The notes: a model not told the origin generated them from the sequence alone. Shown: positions 16,195 through 25,324, counted from the first letter of the stretch. The stretch is 64,000 nt of DNA from Planomonospora sp. ID67723 (GCF_015711605.1 NZ_JABTEZ010000007.1:79849-143848), one strand, 5' to 3'. A program made the numbers and translations.

Positions 16195-16569
16195 TCAGCC
16201 GCCCGGAGGAAGCGCCGCGGTCTCCGCCGAGGGGGACCCCGCGGCCGTGAGCTCCCCGACGGGAGCCTGGGCCGGCGCGTCGGCCCGGTCGGCCACCCGC
16301 CTGCCCCCCGTCGGCACCCTGTCCACCGACACGGTCGTGACCCTCCCCGTGAGGGTGTCCGCGTCGCTCTCCGGTTCGTCCCCGGGCCCGTAGGAGGAGG
16401 TGACCCTGTGGAGCACGCCGAGCATGAAGGCGCTCACCACCACGGCCGCCAGATACCGCATCAGGGCGGTGGCGATCTCGAGGTCCTCCAGGATGAACGC
16501 GTGCCACAGCGCCGGACCGGCGAGGACCAGGGCCATCAGCAGCGTCAGGGGATTAGCGAGAAGTACCAT
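16195..16569 (-). CDS. Small membrane protein at the end of the flhA operon
   Basis: The 124-residue protein has two membrane helices ([18 protein letters not shown] at about 8-25 and [18 protein letters not shown] at about 39-56), then a Pro/Ala/Asp-rich cytoplasmic or external tail. It overlaps the PilZ gene by 17 bases, so it is probably translated with it. I do not recognise a named family. Its fixed place after flhA, flhF and a PilZ gene suggests a motility role. Confidence 0.7.
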   Translation of the reverse strand: MVLLANPLTLLMALVLAGPALWHAFILEDLEIATALMRYLAAVVVSAFMLGVLHRVTSSYGPGDEPESDADTLTGRVTTVSVDRVPTGGRRVADRADAPAQAPVGELTAAGSPSAETAALPPGG

Positions 16570-17191
16570 CGGTGGCCGCCTTCCTGGCTCGGATCTGCGC
16601 GTTCATCACATAGCGGCGGATCAGTTTCGCCTGGGCCTCCGGCGGGTCGTAGACGACCACCACGGTGACGCCCTCCCCGCTGGACCTCGTCGTGGTGAGC
16701 ACGTCGCCTTCCACCGCCAGGAGGTTGTTCTCCAGCACCATCTTGACCAGGACGGTCTGCTCGGAGGAGACCCCGGCCGCGGTCCCGCGGCATCGGACGC
16801 CGCGCTCGGAGATGTCGATGAACCGGCCGTGGAACACCTCCTCGCCGCCGTCGAGGTCCAGCAGCCGGATCGGCTCACCGGCGGACACCCGTACGGCGTT
16901 GCGCCGGCTGAAGTAGTCCACGCTGCCCTCGGCCTCGATCGTCCAGAGGCTGACCCGGGAGCGCTCAAGGGCGGTGAAGGTGCCGGGCGCGGTGTACAGG
17001 CCCCGGGGACCGGTCCAGCGGACGGCCACCTCCGTGCCGAGCTCCGGTACGTCGATGTCTCCGGCGCCGCGCGGCGCGGCGACCTTGAGCATGAGGCCGT
17101 CGGTGTCCTCCACCCTGGTGGGATAGACCCTGCCGTCCGGCAAGGCGATCTCCACCAGCGCGTTGACGTCGGGCAGGCCGATGAATGTCAC
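16553..17191 (-). CDS. PilZ-domain c-di-GMP receptor, YcgR-like flagellar brake
   Basis: The 212-residue protein has an N-terminal YcgR-type barrel (from about residue 1 to 95) and a C-terminal PilZ domain. The two c-di-GMP-binding motifs are present: an arginine cluster RRNAVRV at about 107-113 (RxxxR type) and DISERGVRCRG at about 140-150 (D/N-x-S-x-x-G type). Such proteins slow or bias the motor when c-di-GMP is high. The GTG at 17191 overlaps the flhF stop (GTGA). The window also holds two GGDEF-EAL proteins that could set the ligand level. Confidence 0.85.
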   Translation of the reverse strand: MTFIGLPDVNALVEIALPDGRVYPTRVEDTDGLMLKVAAPRGAGDIDVPELGTEVAVRWTGPRGLYTAPGTFTALERSRVSLWTIEAEGSVDYFSRRNAVRVSAGEPIRLLDLDGGEEVFHGRFIDISERGVRCRGTAAGVSSEQTVLVKMVLENNLLAVEGDVLTTTRSSGEGVTVVVVYDPPEAQAKLIRRYVMNAQIRARKAATDGTSR

Positions 17192-18534
17192 GACTGCATC
17201 TCCTCCAGTCGCTCGCACAGCAGCGCGGCCCACGCCTGGGAGGTGGAGGGACGGTCTGCCAGGTAGGAAACGGGCAGGTTCAGTTCGAGGACGCTCGCCG
17301 GGTCACCGGTGGCGTCGGGTGCGTTCACGACGATCGCGTCGACCTTGCCGAGCGAGCCCAGGTGGCGCGCGGTGTCGGCGGTCTTGCGGGTCGCGTCGAC
17401 GACGGCCCACACCGCGGTCGCGCCGAGGCCGTCGGCGACCGCGCTCACCCACTCGCCGTTGCGGTCCTCCGGGGTGGTGGCGACGACGACCACATACGGG
17501 ACGTCGTCCCGGTGGATCTTGCGGGCCTTCTGGATGGCGGCCCTCGGGCCGGACAGGCGGCGGGAGCTGTGGACATCGGTGCCGGCCGTGGAGGGGGCCG
17601 CCAGCAGGATCTGCCCGGCGCCCACGTTCAGGGTGCGGGCTACCTGCTTCGCCATGCGCAGGGCGGCGTGCGTCTCACCGGCGATGACGAGCACGTCACC
17701 GGGGCGGCTCGGGGCGTCGGGGGCCTCGGGCAGGTCCGCGAGCGCCTGCTTGACCGCACCGTACATGTCGGGCCCGACGGCCTTGCGGGCCATGTGCTCG
17801 GGCATGCCGAGCTCCATGAGCGCACCCGCGAACGGCCGCTCCGCCTGGACCACGGGCGGCCGGTAGGCCCGCGCCACCTCGGTGGAGGGCTGCTCCTCGG
17901 CGACGGCCGGCGGCTGGTAGGCCCGCGCCACCATCGCACCGGAGCCGGTGGCGGCAGCGGCGGCGCCGTCGCGCTGGAGCGCGGCCAGCATGCCGGCGAA
18001 CGCCTGGTTCTCGGTGCCCGTCTCGACGACGAAGTTCTGGGGCGCCGCCGGCGGAACCGGGGCGGCGGCGGTCTTGATCTGCGCCGAGACCTGCGCCGGA
18101 ACGGCCTGCGCGGGGTTGAAGGACGCCGCCTGGACCGGGGCGGTGAAGCTCTGCGCCGCCGCGGCGAAGCCCTGGGAGGCGGGCCTGGCCGCCGCGGTGA
18201 GCTGCTGCGGGACGCCCGCGGGGACCAGGTTGGCGGCCGTACCCAGCCGGCGCTCCTGCTCCTCGGCCTGGGCCAGGAGCATCGCCATCGGGTCGGCGGG
18301 CGCCTGGCCGGCCTGGGCCTGCTCGGCGGGAACCTGCGGCCGGGCGGCCGGGAGGTCGGGCTCGTCGTTGACCTCGACGGTCAGCTCGTAGCGCTGACGG
18401 GCGAAGAACCCGGCGAACCCGCCGGTGCGGACCCGGTCGGCCGACACGATGGAGATGTTCGGCCCGTGCTCATCGCGAACCCGGGTCAGCAGCTCCTCGA
18501 TGTCGGTTCCCTCAAGCAGCAAGCGCTTCGGCAT
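17188..18534 (-). CDS. flhF: FlhF-like protein with degenerate GTPase domain
   Basis: FlhF is an SRP-family GTPase that places and counts flagella. This 448-residue protein has the FlhF N-terminus (MPKRLLLEGTDIEELLTRVR), a long Ala/Pro-rich middle and a C-terminal NG-like region ending with LPVSYLADRPSTSQAW, which corresponds to the FlhF motif normally reading LPISYxTxGQ. However, the P-loop position reads IAGETHAALRMAKQVA instead of GxxGxGKTT, the DTAG and TKLD motifs are also absent, and so GTP binding is unlikely. It overlaps flhA by 23 bases. The family assignment is solid in context; activity is doubtful. Confidence 0.75.
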   Translation of the reverse strand: MPKRLLLEGTDIEELLTRVRDEHGPNISIVSADRVRTGGFAGFFARQRYELTVEVNDEPDLPAARPQVPAEQAQAGQAPADPMAMLLAQAEEQERRLGTAANLVPAGVPQQLTAAARPASQGFAAAAQSFTAPVQAASFNPAQAVPAQVSAQIKTAAAPVPPAAPQNFVVETGTENQAFAGMLAALQRDGAAAAATGSGAMVARAYQPPAVAEEQPSTEVARAYRPPVVQAERPFAGALMELGMPEHMARKAVGPDMYGAVKQALADLPEAPDAPSRPGDVLVIAGETHAALRMAKQVARTLNVGAGQILLAAPSTAGTDVHSSRRLSGPRAAIQKARKIHRDDVPYVVVVATTPEDRNGEWVSAVADGLGATAVWAVVDATRKTADTARHLGSLGKVDAIVVNAPDATGDPASVLELNLPVSYLADRPSTSQAWAALLCERLEEMQS

Positions 18535-20557
18535 CGGTCACAACTCCCAGGGTCTCGATGCGGAACGTGCATTCCGCGATCTCGTTGTAGGACAGCAGGG
18601 GCAGGCGGGGGGCGGACAGCTTCAGCATCCGGCGCAGCGGCATCCGCAGCTGGGGCGAGCAGACCAGGACGGGCGCGATGCCCTGCTGCTCCGCGGCTTC
18701 GACGAGCCGCTGGGACTGGATGATCACGGCCTCGGCCCGGGCCGAGTCGATGATCAGCTGGATGCCGTGCTCCGTGGGGCGCAGCGACTCCAGCAGCGAG
18801 TGCTCCAGCCTGGGGTCCAGCGTCAGCACCGGCAGGCCGCCCTCCGGGGTGGCGTGCTGGGCGGCGATGGCCGGGCCCAGGGAACTGCGGACGGCCTCGT
18901 GGAGCGTGTCCAGGTCCGAGGTGTTCTTGCCGGCGAGCGAGAGCGCCTCGAAGATGCGCACCAGGTCCCGGATGGACACTCCCTCGTCGAGCAGCGACTG
19001 CAGCACCATCTGGATCTGGCCCAGGCTCAGCAGCGCCGGGGTGAGCTCCTCCACCACGACCGGGTGGGTGCGCCGTACGGCCTCGACCAGCGCGCGGACG
19101 TCCTCGCGGCCCAGCAGGCGGCTGGCGTTGGCGCGCACCACCTCCGACAGGTGGGTGATGATGACCGAGGCGCGGTCGACGACGGTCGCTCCGGTGAGCT
19201 CCGCCTGGTGGCGCAGCTCGGCCGGGACCCACTTGCCCTCCAGGCCGAACACCGGCTCCAGGCCGGCCCGGCCCGGCAGGCTCTCCAGCCCGTCGCCGAT
19301 GGCCAGCACCGTGCCGGGCGGGGCCTGGCCGCGGGCGACCTCCACGCCGTTGACGCGGACCACGTAGGTCGACAGGGGCAGGTCGAGGTCGTCCCGGGTG
19401 TGCACCGGCGGCATGATGATGCCGGTCTCCAGAGCGATCTTGCGGCGGAGCGAGCGCACCCGGTCGAGCAGGTCGCCGCCGGCGGCGTCGACCAGATCGA
19501 TGAGGTCGGGGGCGAGAGCCAGCTCCAGCGGGTCGACCCGGATCTCTCCCATGAGGGACTCGGGCGAGTCCGGCGCCGGACCGGCGATCGCGGCGGCCTC
19601 GGACTCCTCGGACTCCTCGGCCGGGGCGGAGGGCGCGCGCTGGGCGATGAACAGGACGATGCCGCCGATGACGAGGAAGGGAAGCTTGGGCAGGCCGGGG
19701 ATGAGGACCAGGGCCAGGGCGGCTCCGCCGCCGACCTGCAGCGCGCGCTTCTGGGCGCCGAGCTGGCTGGTGACCGAGCTGCCCATGTCGCCCTCGCCGC
19801 TCGCGCGGGCCACCATGAGGCCGGTCGCGACCGACAGCAGCAGCGCGGGGATCTGGGAGACCAGGCCGTCACCGATGCTCAGGAGGCTGTAGGTCTGGAT
19901 CGCCTCGCCGGCCGGCATGCCGTTCTGGATCACGCCCACGGTGAAGCCGCCGACGAGGTTGATGAAGGTGATGATGATGGCGGCGATGGCGTCGCCCTTG
20001 ACGAACTTCGAGCCACCGTCCATCGAGCCGTAGAAGTCGGCCTCGGCGGTGACCTCGTGGCGGCGCTTGCGGGCCTCGGCCTCGTCGATGAGACCGGCGT
20101 TGAGGTCGGCGTCGATGGCCATCTGCTTGCCGGGCATCGCGTCGAGGGTGAAGCGCGCGCCGACCTCGGCGACGCGCTCGGCGCCCTTGGTGATGACGAT
20201 GAACTGGATGATGACCAGGATCGTGAAGATCACGATTCCGACGATCAGCGAGCCGCCGACGACGAAGTGGCCGAAGGCCTCGATGACCTTGCCGGCGAAG
20301 CCGTCGAGCAGCACCAGGCGGGTCGCGCTGATGTTGAGCGCCAGCCGGAACAGCGTGAGGACGAGCAGAAGCGCGGGGAAGGAGGAGAACTCCAGCGGCC
20401 GCTTCACGTTCATGCTGACCATGACCACGATCAGGGCGATCGTGATGTTGGCGGCGATGAGCATGTCGAGCAGGACCGTCGGCATCGGGATGACCATCAT
20501 CACGACGATCAGGACGACACCGATGGGAACGGCCATCTGGCTCAGGCCTTTAGGCAA
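18512..20557 (-). CDS. flhA: Flagellar export gate protein FlhA
   Basis: FlhA is the large membrane component of the type III export gate. With the TTG at 20557, which has GGAGGGGG upstream, the product is 681 residues, the normal size; the longer frame adds an atypical Arg-rich leader. Residues 1-320 hold about eight membrane helices and the conserved cytoplasmic FHIPEP-like loop (here GARFTLDAMPGKQMAIDAD). The C-terminal half is the nonameric ring that docks FliI/FliJ and chaperones. flhB is not adjacent and is not in the window. Confidence 0.96.
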   Translation of the reverse strand: MPKGLSQMAVPIGVVLIVVMMVIPMPTVLLDMLIAANITIALIVVMVSMNVKRPLEFSSFPALLLVLTLFRLALNISATRLVLLDGFAGKVIEAFGHFVVGGSLIVGIVIFTILVIIQFIVITKGAERVAEVGARFTLDAMPGKQMAIDADLNAGLIDEAEARKRRHEVTAEADFYGSMDGGSKFVKGDAIAAIIITFINLVGGFTVGVIQNGMPAGEAIQTYSLLSIGDGLVSQIPALLLSVATGLMVARASGEGDMGSSVTSQLGAQKRALQVGGGAALALVLIPGLPKLPFLVIGGIVLFIAQRAPSAPAEESEESEAAAIAGPAPDSPESLMGEIRVDPLELALAPDLIDLVDAAGGDLLDRVRSLRRKIALETGIIMPPVHTRDDLDLPLSTYVVRVNGVEVARGQAPPGTVLAIGDGLESLPGRAGLEPVFGLEGKWVPAELRHQAELTGATVVDRASVIITHLSEVVRANASRLLGREDVRALVEAVRRTHPVVVEELTPALLSLGQIQMVLQSLLDEGVSIRDLVRIFEALSLAGKNTSDLDTLHEAVRSSLGPAIAAQHATPEGGLPVLTLDPRLEHSLLESLRPTEHGIQLIIDSARAEAVIIQSQRLVEAAEQQGIAPVLVCSPQLRMPLRRMLKLSAPRLPLLSYNEIAECTFRIETLGVVTDAEALAA

Positions 20558-20639
20558 TGCGGTGCCCCCTCCGCTTCTGGCTTGGATCGCTTCCGCAGGT
20601 CTGCTCCATGACCACGCTGCCGTCCTGGCGACTTCTCCC

Positions 20640-20665
20640 ATCGGCCGCCGCCGGATCCTCCTGAG
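20640..20665 (-). promoter_or_regulatory. FliA-type promoter of the flhA operon
   Basis: On the minus strand: CTCA, sixteen bases, GCCGAT, about 83 bases upstream of the TTG at 20557. Confidence 0.75.
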
Positions 20666-20699
20666 GGTTTCCGCGAGGCCCGGCGAGAAAAAGGGCATG

Positions 20700-20745
20700 C
20701 CGGTGGAGCCGCGACGCATGCGAGGGCGCGCCGCGGCTCCACCGG
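20700..20745 (-). terminator. Terminator hairpin of the epimerase gene
   Basis: CCGGTGGAGCCGC and GCGGCTCCACCGG form a 13-base perfect stem with a 20-base loop. It lies eight bases after the stop at 20753 and just before the flhA promoter. Confidence 0.7.
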
Positions 20746-20752
20746 GGAGGGG

Positions 20753-21919
20753 TCAGGCGACGGCCAGGTCGTCCTCACCACGCTCGGTACGGCCGGTCAG
20801 GTCGAAGGCGAGCCGGCGCACGATGCGCTCGGCCGCCCGCCCGTCCCCGAAGGGATTGACCGCGCACGCCATCCGCCCGTAGGCGATGCGGTCGTCGAGC
20901 AGGCGGTGGGCCGCGGCGGCGACCTCGCCCGGCTCGGTGCCCACCAGGAGGGCGACCCCGGCGTCCACGGCCTCGGGACGCTCGGTGGTGGTGCGCAGCA
21001 CCAGGACGGGCTTGCCCAGCGTGGGCGCCTCCTCCTGGACCCCGCCCGAGTCGGTCAGCACGAGATCGCAGGCGTCGAGCGTGGCGGCGAAGTCGAAGTA
21101 GTCCAGCGGCTCGACGAGCCGGACGCGCGGGTGGTCGCCCAGGATCGGCAGCAGGGCGTCCCGCACGGCGGGGCTCTTGTGCAGCGGCAGCACGATCTCC
21201 ACATCGGACCGGCCGGCCAGCTCGCCCAGCGCCGTGGCGATGCCCTGCATGGTCTCGCCCTGGTTCTCCCGGCGGTGCAGGGTCACCAGCACCCGCCGCA
21301 GACCGGAGGTGGTGAACGCCGAGCGGCCCTCGCCGCGCTCCAGCACCCACAGCAGGTTGTCGATCACGGTGTTGCCGGTCACCTCGACCTGATCGGGGTC
21401 GACGCCCTCGGCCATCAGGTTGGCGGCCGAGCCCTCGGTGGGCGCGAAGTGCCAGCGCACCATGGGCGCCACGAGGCGGCGGTTGAGCTCCTCGGGGAAG
21501 GGGTTGCCGATGACTCCGGTGCGCAGCCCCGCCTCCACGTGCGCGACCGGCACGCCCTCGTAGAACGCGGCCAGCGCTCCGGTCATCGCCGTCGTCGTGT
21601 CCCCCTGGACGATCACCACGTCGGGTTCGTCGGCCCGCACGGCCTCGCCCAGACCGCTGATCAGGCGGGCCGTCAGCCCCGACAGCCGCTGGCGGTCGCG
21701 CATGACGGCGAGGTCGCGGCTGCTGTCCATCCGCAACCGGCTCAGCATCTGGTCGAGCATCTCCCGATGCTGTCCGGTCGAGACGACCATGGGCTCGAAG
21801 AGCGGAGAGGCGCTCATCGCGCGCAGGACCGGGGCGAGCTTGATCGCCTCCGGCCGGGTCCCGAGGACGAGGGCGGCACGGATGCGGCCCCGTCGCAGGG
21901 GAGGGTGGATCGCGGACAT
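20753..21919 (-). CDS. wecB: UDP-N-acetylglucosamine 2-epimerase, non-hydrolysing
   Basis: The 388-residue enzyme interconverts UDP-GlcNAc and UDP-ManNAc. Conserved blocks are LGTRPEAIKLAPVL, VVSTGQHREML, VIVQGDTTTAM, HVEAGLRTG, FPEELNRRLV and LTDSGGVQEEAPTLGKPVLV. The ATG at 21919 has AGGAG upstream; the longer frame is non-coding in character. It stands alone between flhA and a chemoreceptor, without other polysaccharide genes, and a FliA-like promoter lies 85 bases upstream. A role in glycosylation of the flagellin or a spore-wall polymer is therefore plausible but inferred. Confidence 0.93.
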   Translation of the reverse strand: MSAIHPPLRRGRIRAALVLGTRPEAIKLAPVLRAMSASPLFEPMVVSTGQHREMLDQMLSRLRMDSSRDLAVMRDRQRLSGLTARLISGLGEAVRADEPDVVIVQGDTTTAMTGALAAFYEGVPVAHVEAGLRTGVIGNPFPEELNRRLVAPMVRWHFAPTEGSAANLMAEGVDPDQVEVTGNTVIDNLLWVLERGEGRSAFTTSGLRRVLVTLHRRENQGETMQGIATALGELAGRSDVEIVLPLHKSPAVRDALLPILGDHPRVRLVEPLDYFDFAATLDACDLVLTDSGGVQEEAPTLGKPVLVLRTTTERPEAVDAGVALLVGTEPGEVAAAAHRLLDDRIAYGRMACAVNPFGDGRAAERIVRRLAFDLTGRTERGEDDLAVA

Positions 21920-22003
21920 CGCCGGAACTCCTGACCGTGTGGGATGAGTCACGGGTTGCCGGGACACCGAGAACGGCGTGCCGCAGCGATCCCGCGCCTT
22001 CCG

Positions 22004-22029
22004 ATCGGCAGAAAGCAGGCGTTGCTTAG
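22004..22029 (-). promoter_or_regulatory. FliA-like promoter of the epimerase gene
   Basis: On the minus strand: CTAA, sixteen bases, GCCGAT. It differs from the window consensus by one base in the -35 (CTAA for CTCA) and lies 85 bases before the ATG at 21919. Confidence 0.55.
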
Positions 22030-22299
22030 CCAGATCCGGCGCCCGCCGGAAGTCGTCGGTGCGGGCGGGACGGCGGGGCCGGCACCGGGATCTCAGATCG
22101 CGGTCTCCGCCGCCGATGGGGGCGGCGGTCCCCGCCCCCGGGAGCCTCCGGCGTCTGCGGGGATCTTCCCGTCTTCGCGGGTCTCCCCGTCCCGGAGGGC
22201 TTTCCCGGGCCTTCGGGATCCGCGGTCCGCGGCGCTTGCCCGCCGCGCGCACGCCGCCGTCTCTGCTCCTGAAATATGACTGTTCCGCTCCTCGAAATC

Positions 22300-22325
22300 C
22301 TCAACCGACGCCCTACGCGGCCGAT
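22300..22325 (+). promoter_or_regulatory. FliA-type promoter of chemoreceptor 2 and binding protein
   Basis: CTCA, sixteen bases, GCCGAT, ending 53 bases before the ATG at 22379. Confidence 0.75.
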
Positions 22326-22378
22326 CTTCCGACAGCCGCGCGTTGTCGCCGGCCATGAGTGGAAGGAACACGGGGCCG

Positions 22379-24046
22379 ATGAACGACGCCTCAGACGAGA
22401 CCGCCCGGCGGGCCGCCGGTGCTCCGGCAGCGGGTGCGACGCACGGGGGAGGACTCCGGCGGGTCGTGGCGAACATGGCGATCTCGCGGAAGCTGCTGCT
22501 GCTCGTGGCCCTGGGCTGCTCGGTCGCGACGGTCGTCGTCGCGGTCGGCCTGTCCGGCCTCGGCAGCGTCGACCAGCGCGTCGAGGACATCTACCGCGGC
22601 AACCTGGAGCCCTCGGCCCGGCTGGCGGCGATCAACTCCGCGGCGCTGCGCGTGCAGAACAACATCGCGAACCTGGCCCTGTCCGACGGGCAGGTCGCCA
22701 GGAAGTCCTTCCGCGACGGGATCGACGAGGCAGACGAGCAGCTCGCCCAGGCCCTGGAGGCCTACCGCACGTCGGTGAGCGAGAAGGCCCAGCGCGAGCT
22801 GGTCGACCGGTTCGACATCTGGTGGACGGCCTACCGCACCATCCTGGAGCACCGTCTCCTCCCGCTCGCCGAGTCCGGCGACGCCGCCGCCTTCCAGCAG
22901 GCCTACCTCGGCGACGGGCAGATCACCAGCGCCAACGCGATGACGGCCCTGGAGGAGCTGCTCCGCTACGAGCAGACCAGCGGCGCCGCCGCGGCGGCCG
23001 CGGCGCACTCGGCCCACGACACCGCGCGCACCGTCATGGTCGCGACCCTCCTGGCGGGCCTGGTCGTCGCGCTCGCGCTCAGCCGCTACATCTCCGGCCT
23101 GATCGTCAAGCCGATCCGGCGGGTGCGCCGCGTCCTGCAGGCCGTGGCCGCCGGTGACCTCACCGCCGAGGTGCAGGCCGTACAGCGCGACGAGGTGGGC
23201 GAGATGGCCGAGGCGCTGGCGATCGCGACCGCCAGCACGCGCGACGCCGTCCGGGCGCTCGGCGAGAACTCCGCGTCGCTGGCCGCCGCCTCCGAGGAGC
23301 TGTCGGCGATCAGCACGCAGATGGGGGCGAGTGCCCAGGAGGCATCCGGCCGCGCCGACGGGGTCGCCGGCGCGGCGGCCGAGGTCAGCTCGCACGTGGC
23401 GGCGGTCGCCGCCGGCGCCGAGGAGATGGGCGCGTCCATCCAGGAGATCTCCCGCAACACGACCGAGGCGGTCGAGGTGGCCAGCCGGGCCGTGGGCATC
23501 GCGAGGTCGGCGAACGAGACGATCGGCAAGCTGGGCACCTCCAGTGCGGAGATCGGCGACGTCGTCAAGACCATCACCTCCATCGCCCAGCAGACCAACC
23601 TGCTGGCGCTCAACGCCACCATCGAGGCCGCCCGCGCCGGCGAGTTCGGCAAGGGCTTCGCGGTGGTGGCCCAGGAGGTCAAGGAGCTGGCCCAGGAGAC
23701 CGCCAAGGCCACCGAGGACATCGGCCACCGGGTGCAGGCCATCCAGGCCGACACCGATGCGGCGGTCTGCGCGATCAGCGAGATCACCGGCGTGATCGCG
23801 CAGATCAGCGAGTACCAGGAGACCGTGGCCGCCGCCGTCGAGGAGCAGGCGGTGACGACCCGGGCGATGAGCCACAGCGTCTCCGACGCCGCCGCCGGAT
23901 CCGGCGGCATCGCGGCCAACGTCGGCGGTGTCGCCGAGGCCACCGACATGACCAGGCAGGGCGTGGCCAGCACCGCCGAGGCCATCGACGAGCTGGCGGG
24001 GATGGCGGCGCGGATGCGCACGCTCGTGTCCCGCTTCACGTACTGA
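22379..24046 (+). CDS. Methyl-accepting chemotaxis protein (receptor 2)
   Basis: The 555-residue receptor has a first membrane helix at about 42-64, a 4HB-type extracytoplasmic sensor (about 65-220), a second membrane helix near 222-243, a HAMP domain and the signalling tip [21 protein letters not shown] start at the ATG at 22379 rather than the one at 22355 because GGAAGG precedes it. Forty-one bases downstream begins a sugar-binding lipoprotein gene with no transporter partners, so this receptor probably senses the loaded binding protein, in the manner of Trg with RbsB. Confidence 0.93.
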   Translation: MNDASDETARRAAGAPAAGATHGGGLRRVVANMAISRKLLLLVALGCSVATVVVAVGLSGLGSVDQRVEDIYRGNLEPSARLAAINSAALRVQNNIANLALSDGQVARKSFRDGIDEADEQLAQALEAYRTSVSEKAQRELVDRFDIWWTAYRTILEHRLLPLAESGDAAAFQQAYLGDGQITSANAMTALEELLRYEQTSGAAAAAAAHSAHDTARTVMVATLLAGLVVALALSRYISGLIVKPIRRVRRVLQAVAAGDLTAEVQAVQRDEVGEMAEALAIATASTRDAVRALGENSASLAAASEELSAISTQMGASAQEASGRADGVAGAAAEVSSHVAAVAAGAEEMGASIQEISRNTTEAVEVASRAVGIARSANETIGKLGTSSAEIGDVVKTITSIAQQTNLLALNATIEAARAGEFGKGFAVVAQEVKELAQETAKATEDIGHRVQAIQADTDAAVCAISEITGVIAQISEYQETVAAAVEEQAVTTRAMSHSVSDAAAGSGGIAANVGGVAEATDMTRQGVASTAEAIDELAGMAARMRTLVSRFTY

Positions 24047-24087
24047 TCCGGCCGGCCAGCGGCCCTGTCGAAAGAGACGAGAACATC

Positions 24088-25185
24088 ATGCGCACATACC
24101 GACGGATCCTGGCGGCGGTGACCGCCGCGGTCGCCGGAACGCTCCTGGCCGGCTGCGGCATCCTGCCGGCGTCCGACGACGGTGACACGGCCGGAGGCGT
24201 CCCGGGCGCGGCCACCGGGCGGGTGGCACTGCTGCTGCCGGAACGCGCCGCGAGCCGCTACGACGCGGCGGACGCGCCGTACTTCTCCCAGCGGCTCAAG
24301 CAGCTCTGCCCGGACTGCGCGATCGACTACCGCAACGCCGGGCAGGACGCGGCCGAGCAGCTCTCCCAGGCCGAGGAGGCGCTGGAAGAGGGCGCGAAGG
24401 TACTGGTGCTCACCCCGGTCGACAGCGCCGCCGCCGCGAAGATCGTGGAGCGGGCCAGGGAGCGCGACGTGCCGGTCATCTCCTACGACCGGCTGGTCCT
24501 CGGCACGCCCGTCGACTACTACGTCTCCTTCGACAACGCGAAGGTCGGCCGGCTGCAGGCCGAGGCGCTGCTGGCCGCGCTGGGCGACCGGGCGCGCTCC
24601 GGTGAGATTCTGTGGATCAACGGCTCGCCGACCGACAACAACGCGACCCTCTTCAAGAAGGGCGCGCACGAGACCCTCGACGGCAAGGTCCGCATCGCCG
24701 CGGAATTCGACACCCCCGAGTGGAACCCGGACAACGCCAAGGCCTGGACCGCGCGCACGCTGCCGTCCCTGCGCGGGCGCGACCTGGTCGGCGTCTACGC
24801 GGCCAACGACGGTACGGCGGGCGGTGCGATCGCGGCGCTGAAGGCGGCCGGCCTGCCGGATGTGCCGGTCACCGGCCAGGACGCCGAGGTCGCCGCGCTG
24901 CAGCGCATCCTCGCCGGGCAGCAGCACATGACCGTCTACAAGGCCGTGCGCCTGGAGGCGGAGAAGACCGCCGAGCTGGCGTTCAGGCTCCTCGGCGGCG
25001 AGCGCCCGGAGATGGACGACACGGTGGACAACGGCGCCGGTGCCGTGCCGTCCCTCCTGCTCGACCCGGTCACGGTCACCAGGGACACCATCGAGGAGAC
25101 CGTGATCAAGGACGGCTACGTCACCCCGGGCGCGCTGTGCGCCGGCGCGTACGCCGAGGCGTGCTCGGCGGCGGGCATCGCCTGA
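24088..25185 (+). CDS. Sugar-binding lipoprotein, XylF/RbsB-like, without transporter genes
   Basis: The 365-residue protein has a lipoprotein signal peptide with lipobox LLAGC (Cys 23) and a periplasmic-binding-protein fold of the ribose/xylose family: VALLLPERAASRYDAADAP, KVLVLTPVDSAAAAKIVERA, VPVISYDRLV, SFDNAKVGRLQAEAL and VYAANDGTAGGAIAALK. These match XylF best. No permease or ATPase gene follows; instead it shares a transcript with chemoreceptor 2. The likely job is to present a sugar to the receptor on the outer face of the membrane. The ligand is an inference from family resemblance only. Confidence 0.9.
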   Translation: MRTYRRILAAVTAAVAGTLLAGCGILPASDDGDTAGGVPGAATGRVALLLPERAASRYDAADAPYFSQRLKQLCPDCAIDYRNAGQDAAEQLSQAEEALEEGAKVLVLTPVDSAAAAKIVERARERDVPVISYDRLVLGTPVDYYVSFDNAKVGRLQAEALLAALGDRARSGEILWINGSPTDNNATLFKKGAHETLDGKVRIAAEFDTPEWNPDNAKAWTARTLPSLRGRDLVGVYAANDGTAGGAIAALKAAGLPDVPVTGQDAEVAALQRILAGQQHMTVYKAVRLEAEKTAELAFRLLGGERPEMDDTVDNGAGAVPSLLLDPVTVTRDTIEETVIKDGYVTPGALCAGAYAEACSAAGIA

Positions 25186-25217
25186 CCGGCCGCCCGGTCC
25201 GCGCCTCTCTTCTCCGC

Positions 25218-25245
25218 GTCCCGCCCGCCGTGCGGCGGGCGGGAC
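25218..25245 (+). terminator. Terminator hairpin of the receptor 2/binding protein operon
   Basis: GTCCCGCCCGCC, loop GTGC, GGCGGGCGGGAC: a perfect 12-base stem 32 bases after the stop at 25185. Confidence 0.75.
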
Positions 25246-25263
25246 GGCACTCCGGCCGGGACC

Positions 25264-25289
25264 CTCAACTTCGGCCTCGCGCTACCGAT
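25264..25289 (+). promoter_or_regulatory. FliA-type promoter of chemoreceptor 3
   Basis: CTCA, sixteen bases, ACCGAT, ending 35 bases before the ATG at 25325. Confidence 0.7.
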
Positions 25290-25324
25290 CTGTCTCCTAG
25301 AGTCGATTGAAGGAGCTGAAGACG

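Larger units (their letters stand above)
21920..22378. other. Divergent control region between the epimerase and chemoreceptor 2
   Basis: This 459-base stretch has no convincing gene. It holds the epimerase promoter near 22004-22029 and the chemoreceptor 2 promoter at 22300-22325. The part between, 22080-22250, is a GC-rich run of loosely repeated CCCCG/CGGG blocks in which I see no clear structure beyond weak hairpins. Confidence 0.6.

Noticed and set aside
14295..16250. A 651-residue plus-strand frame over chemoreceptor 1
   Set aside because: Gly/Asp/Leu-rich antisense frame of a typical chemoreceptor. The same pattern appears opposite every receptor.
18425..20611. A 728-residue plus-strand frame over flhA
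   Set aside because: Antisense shadow rich in Gly, Asp and His without a motif.
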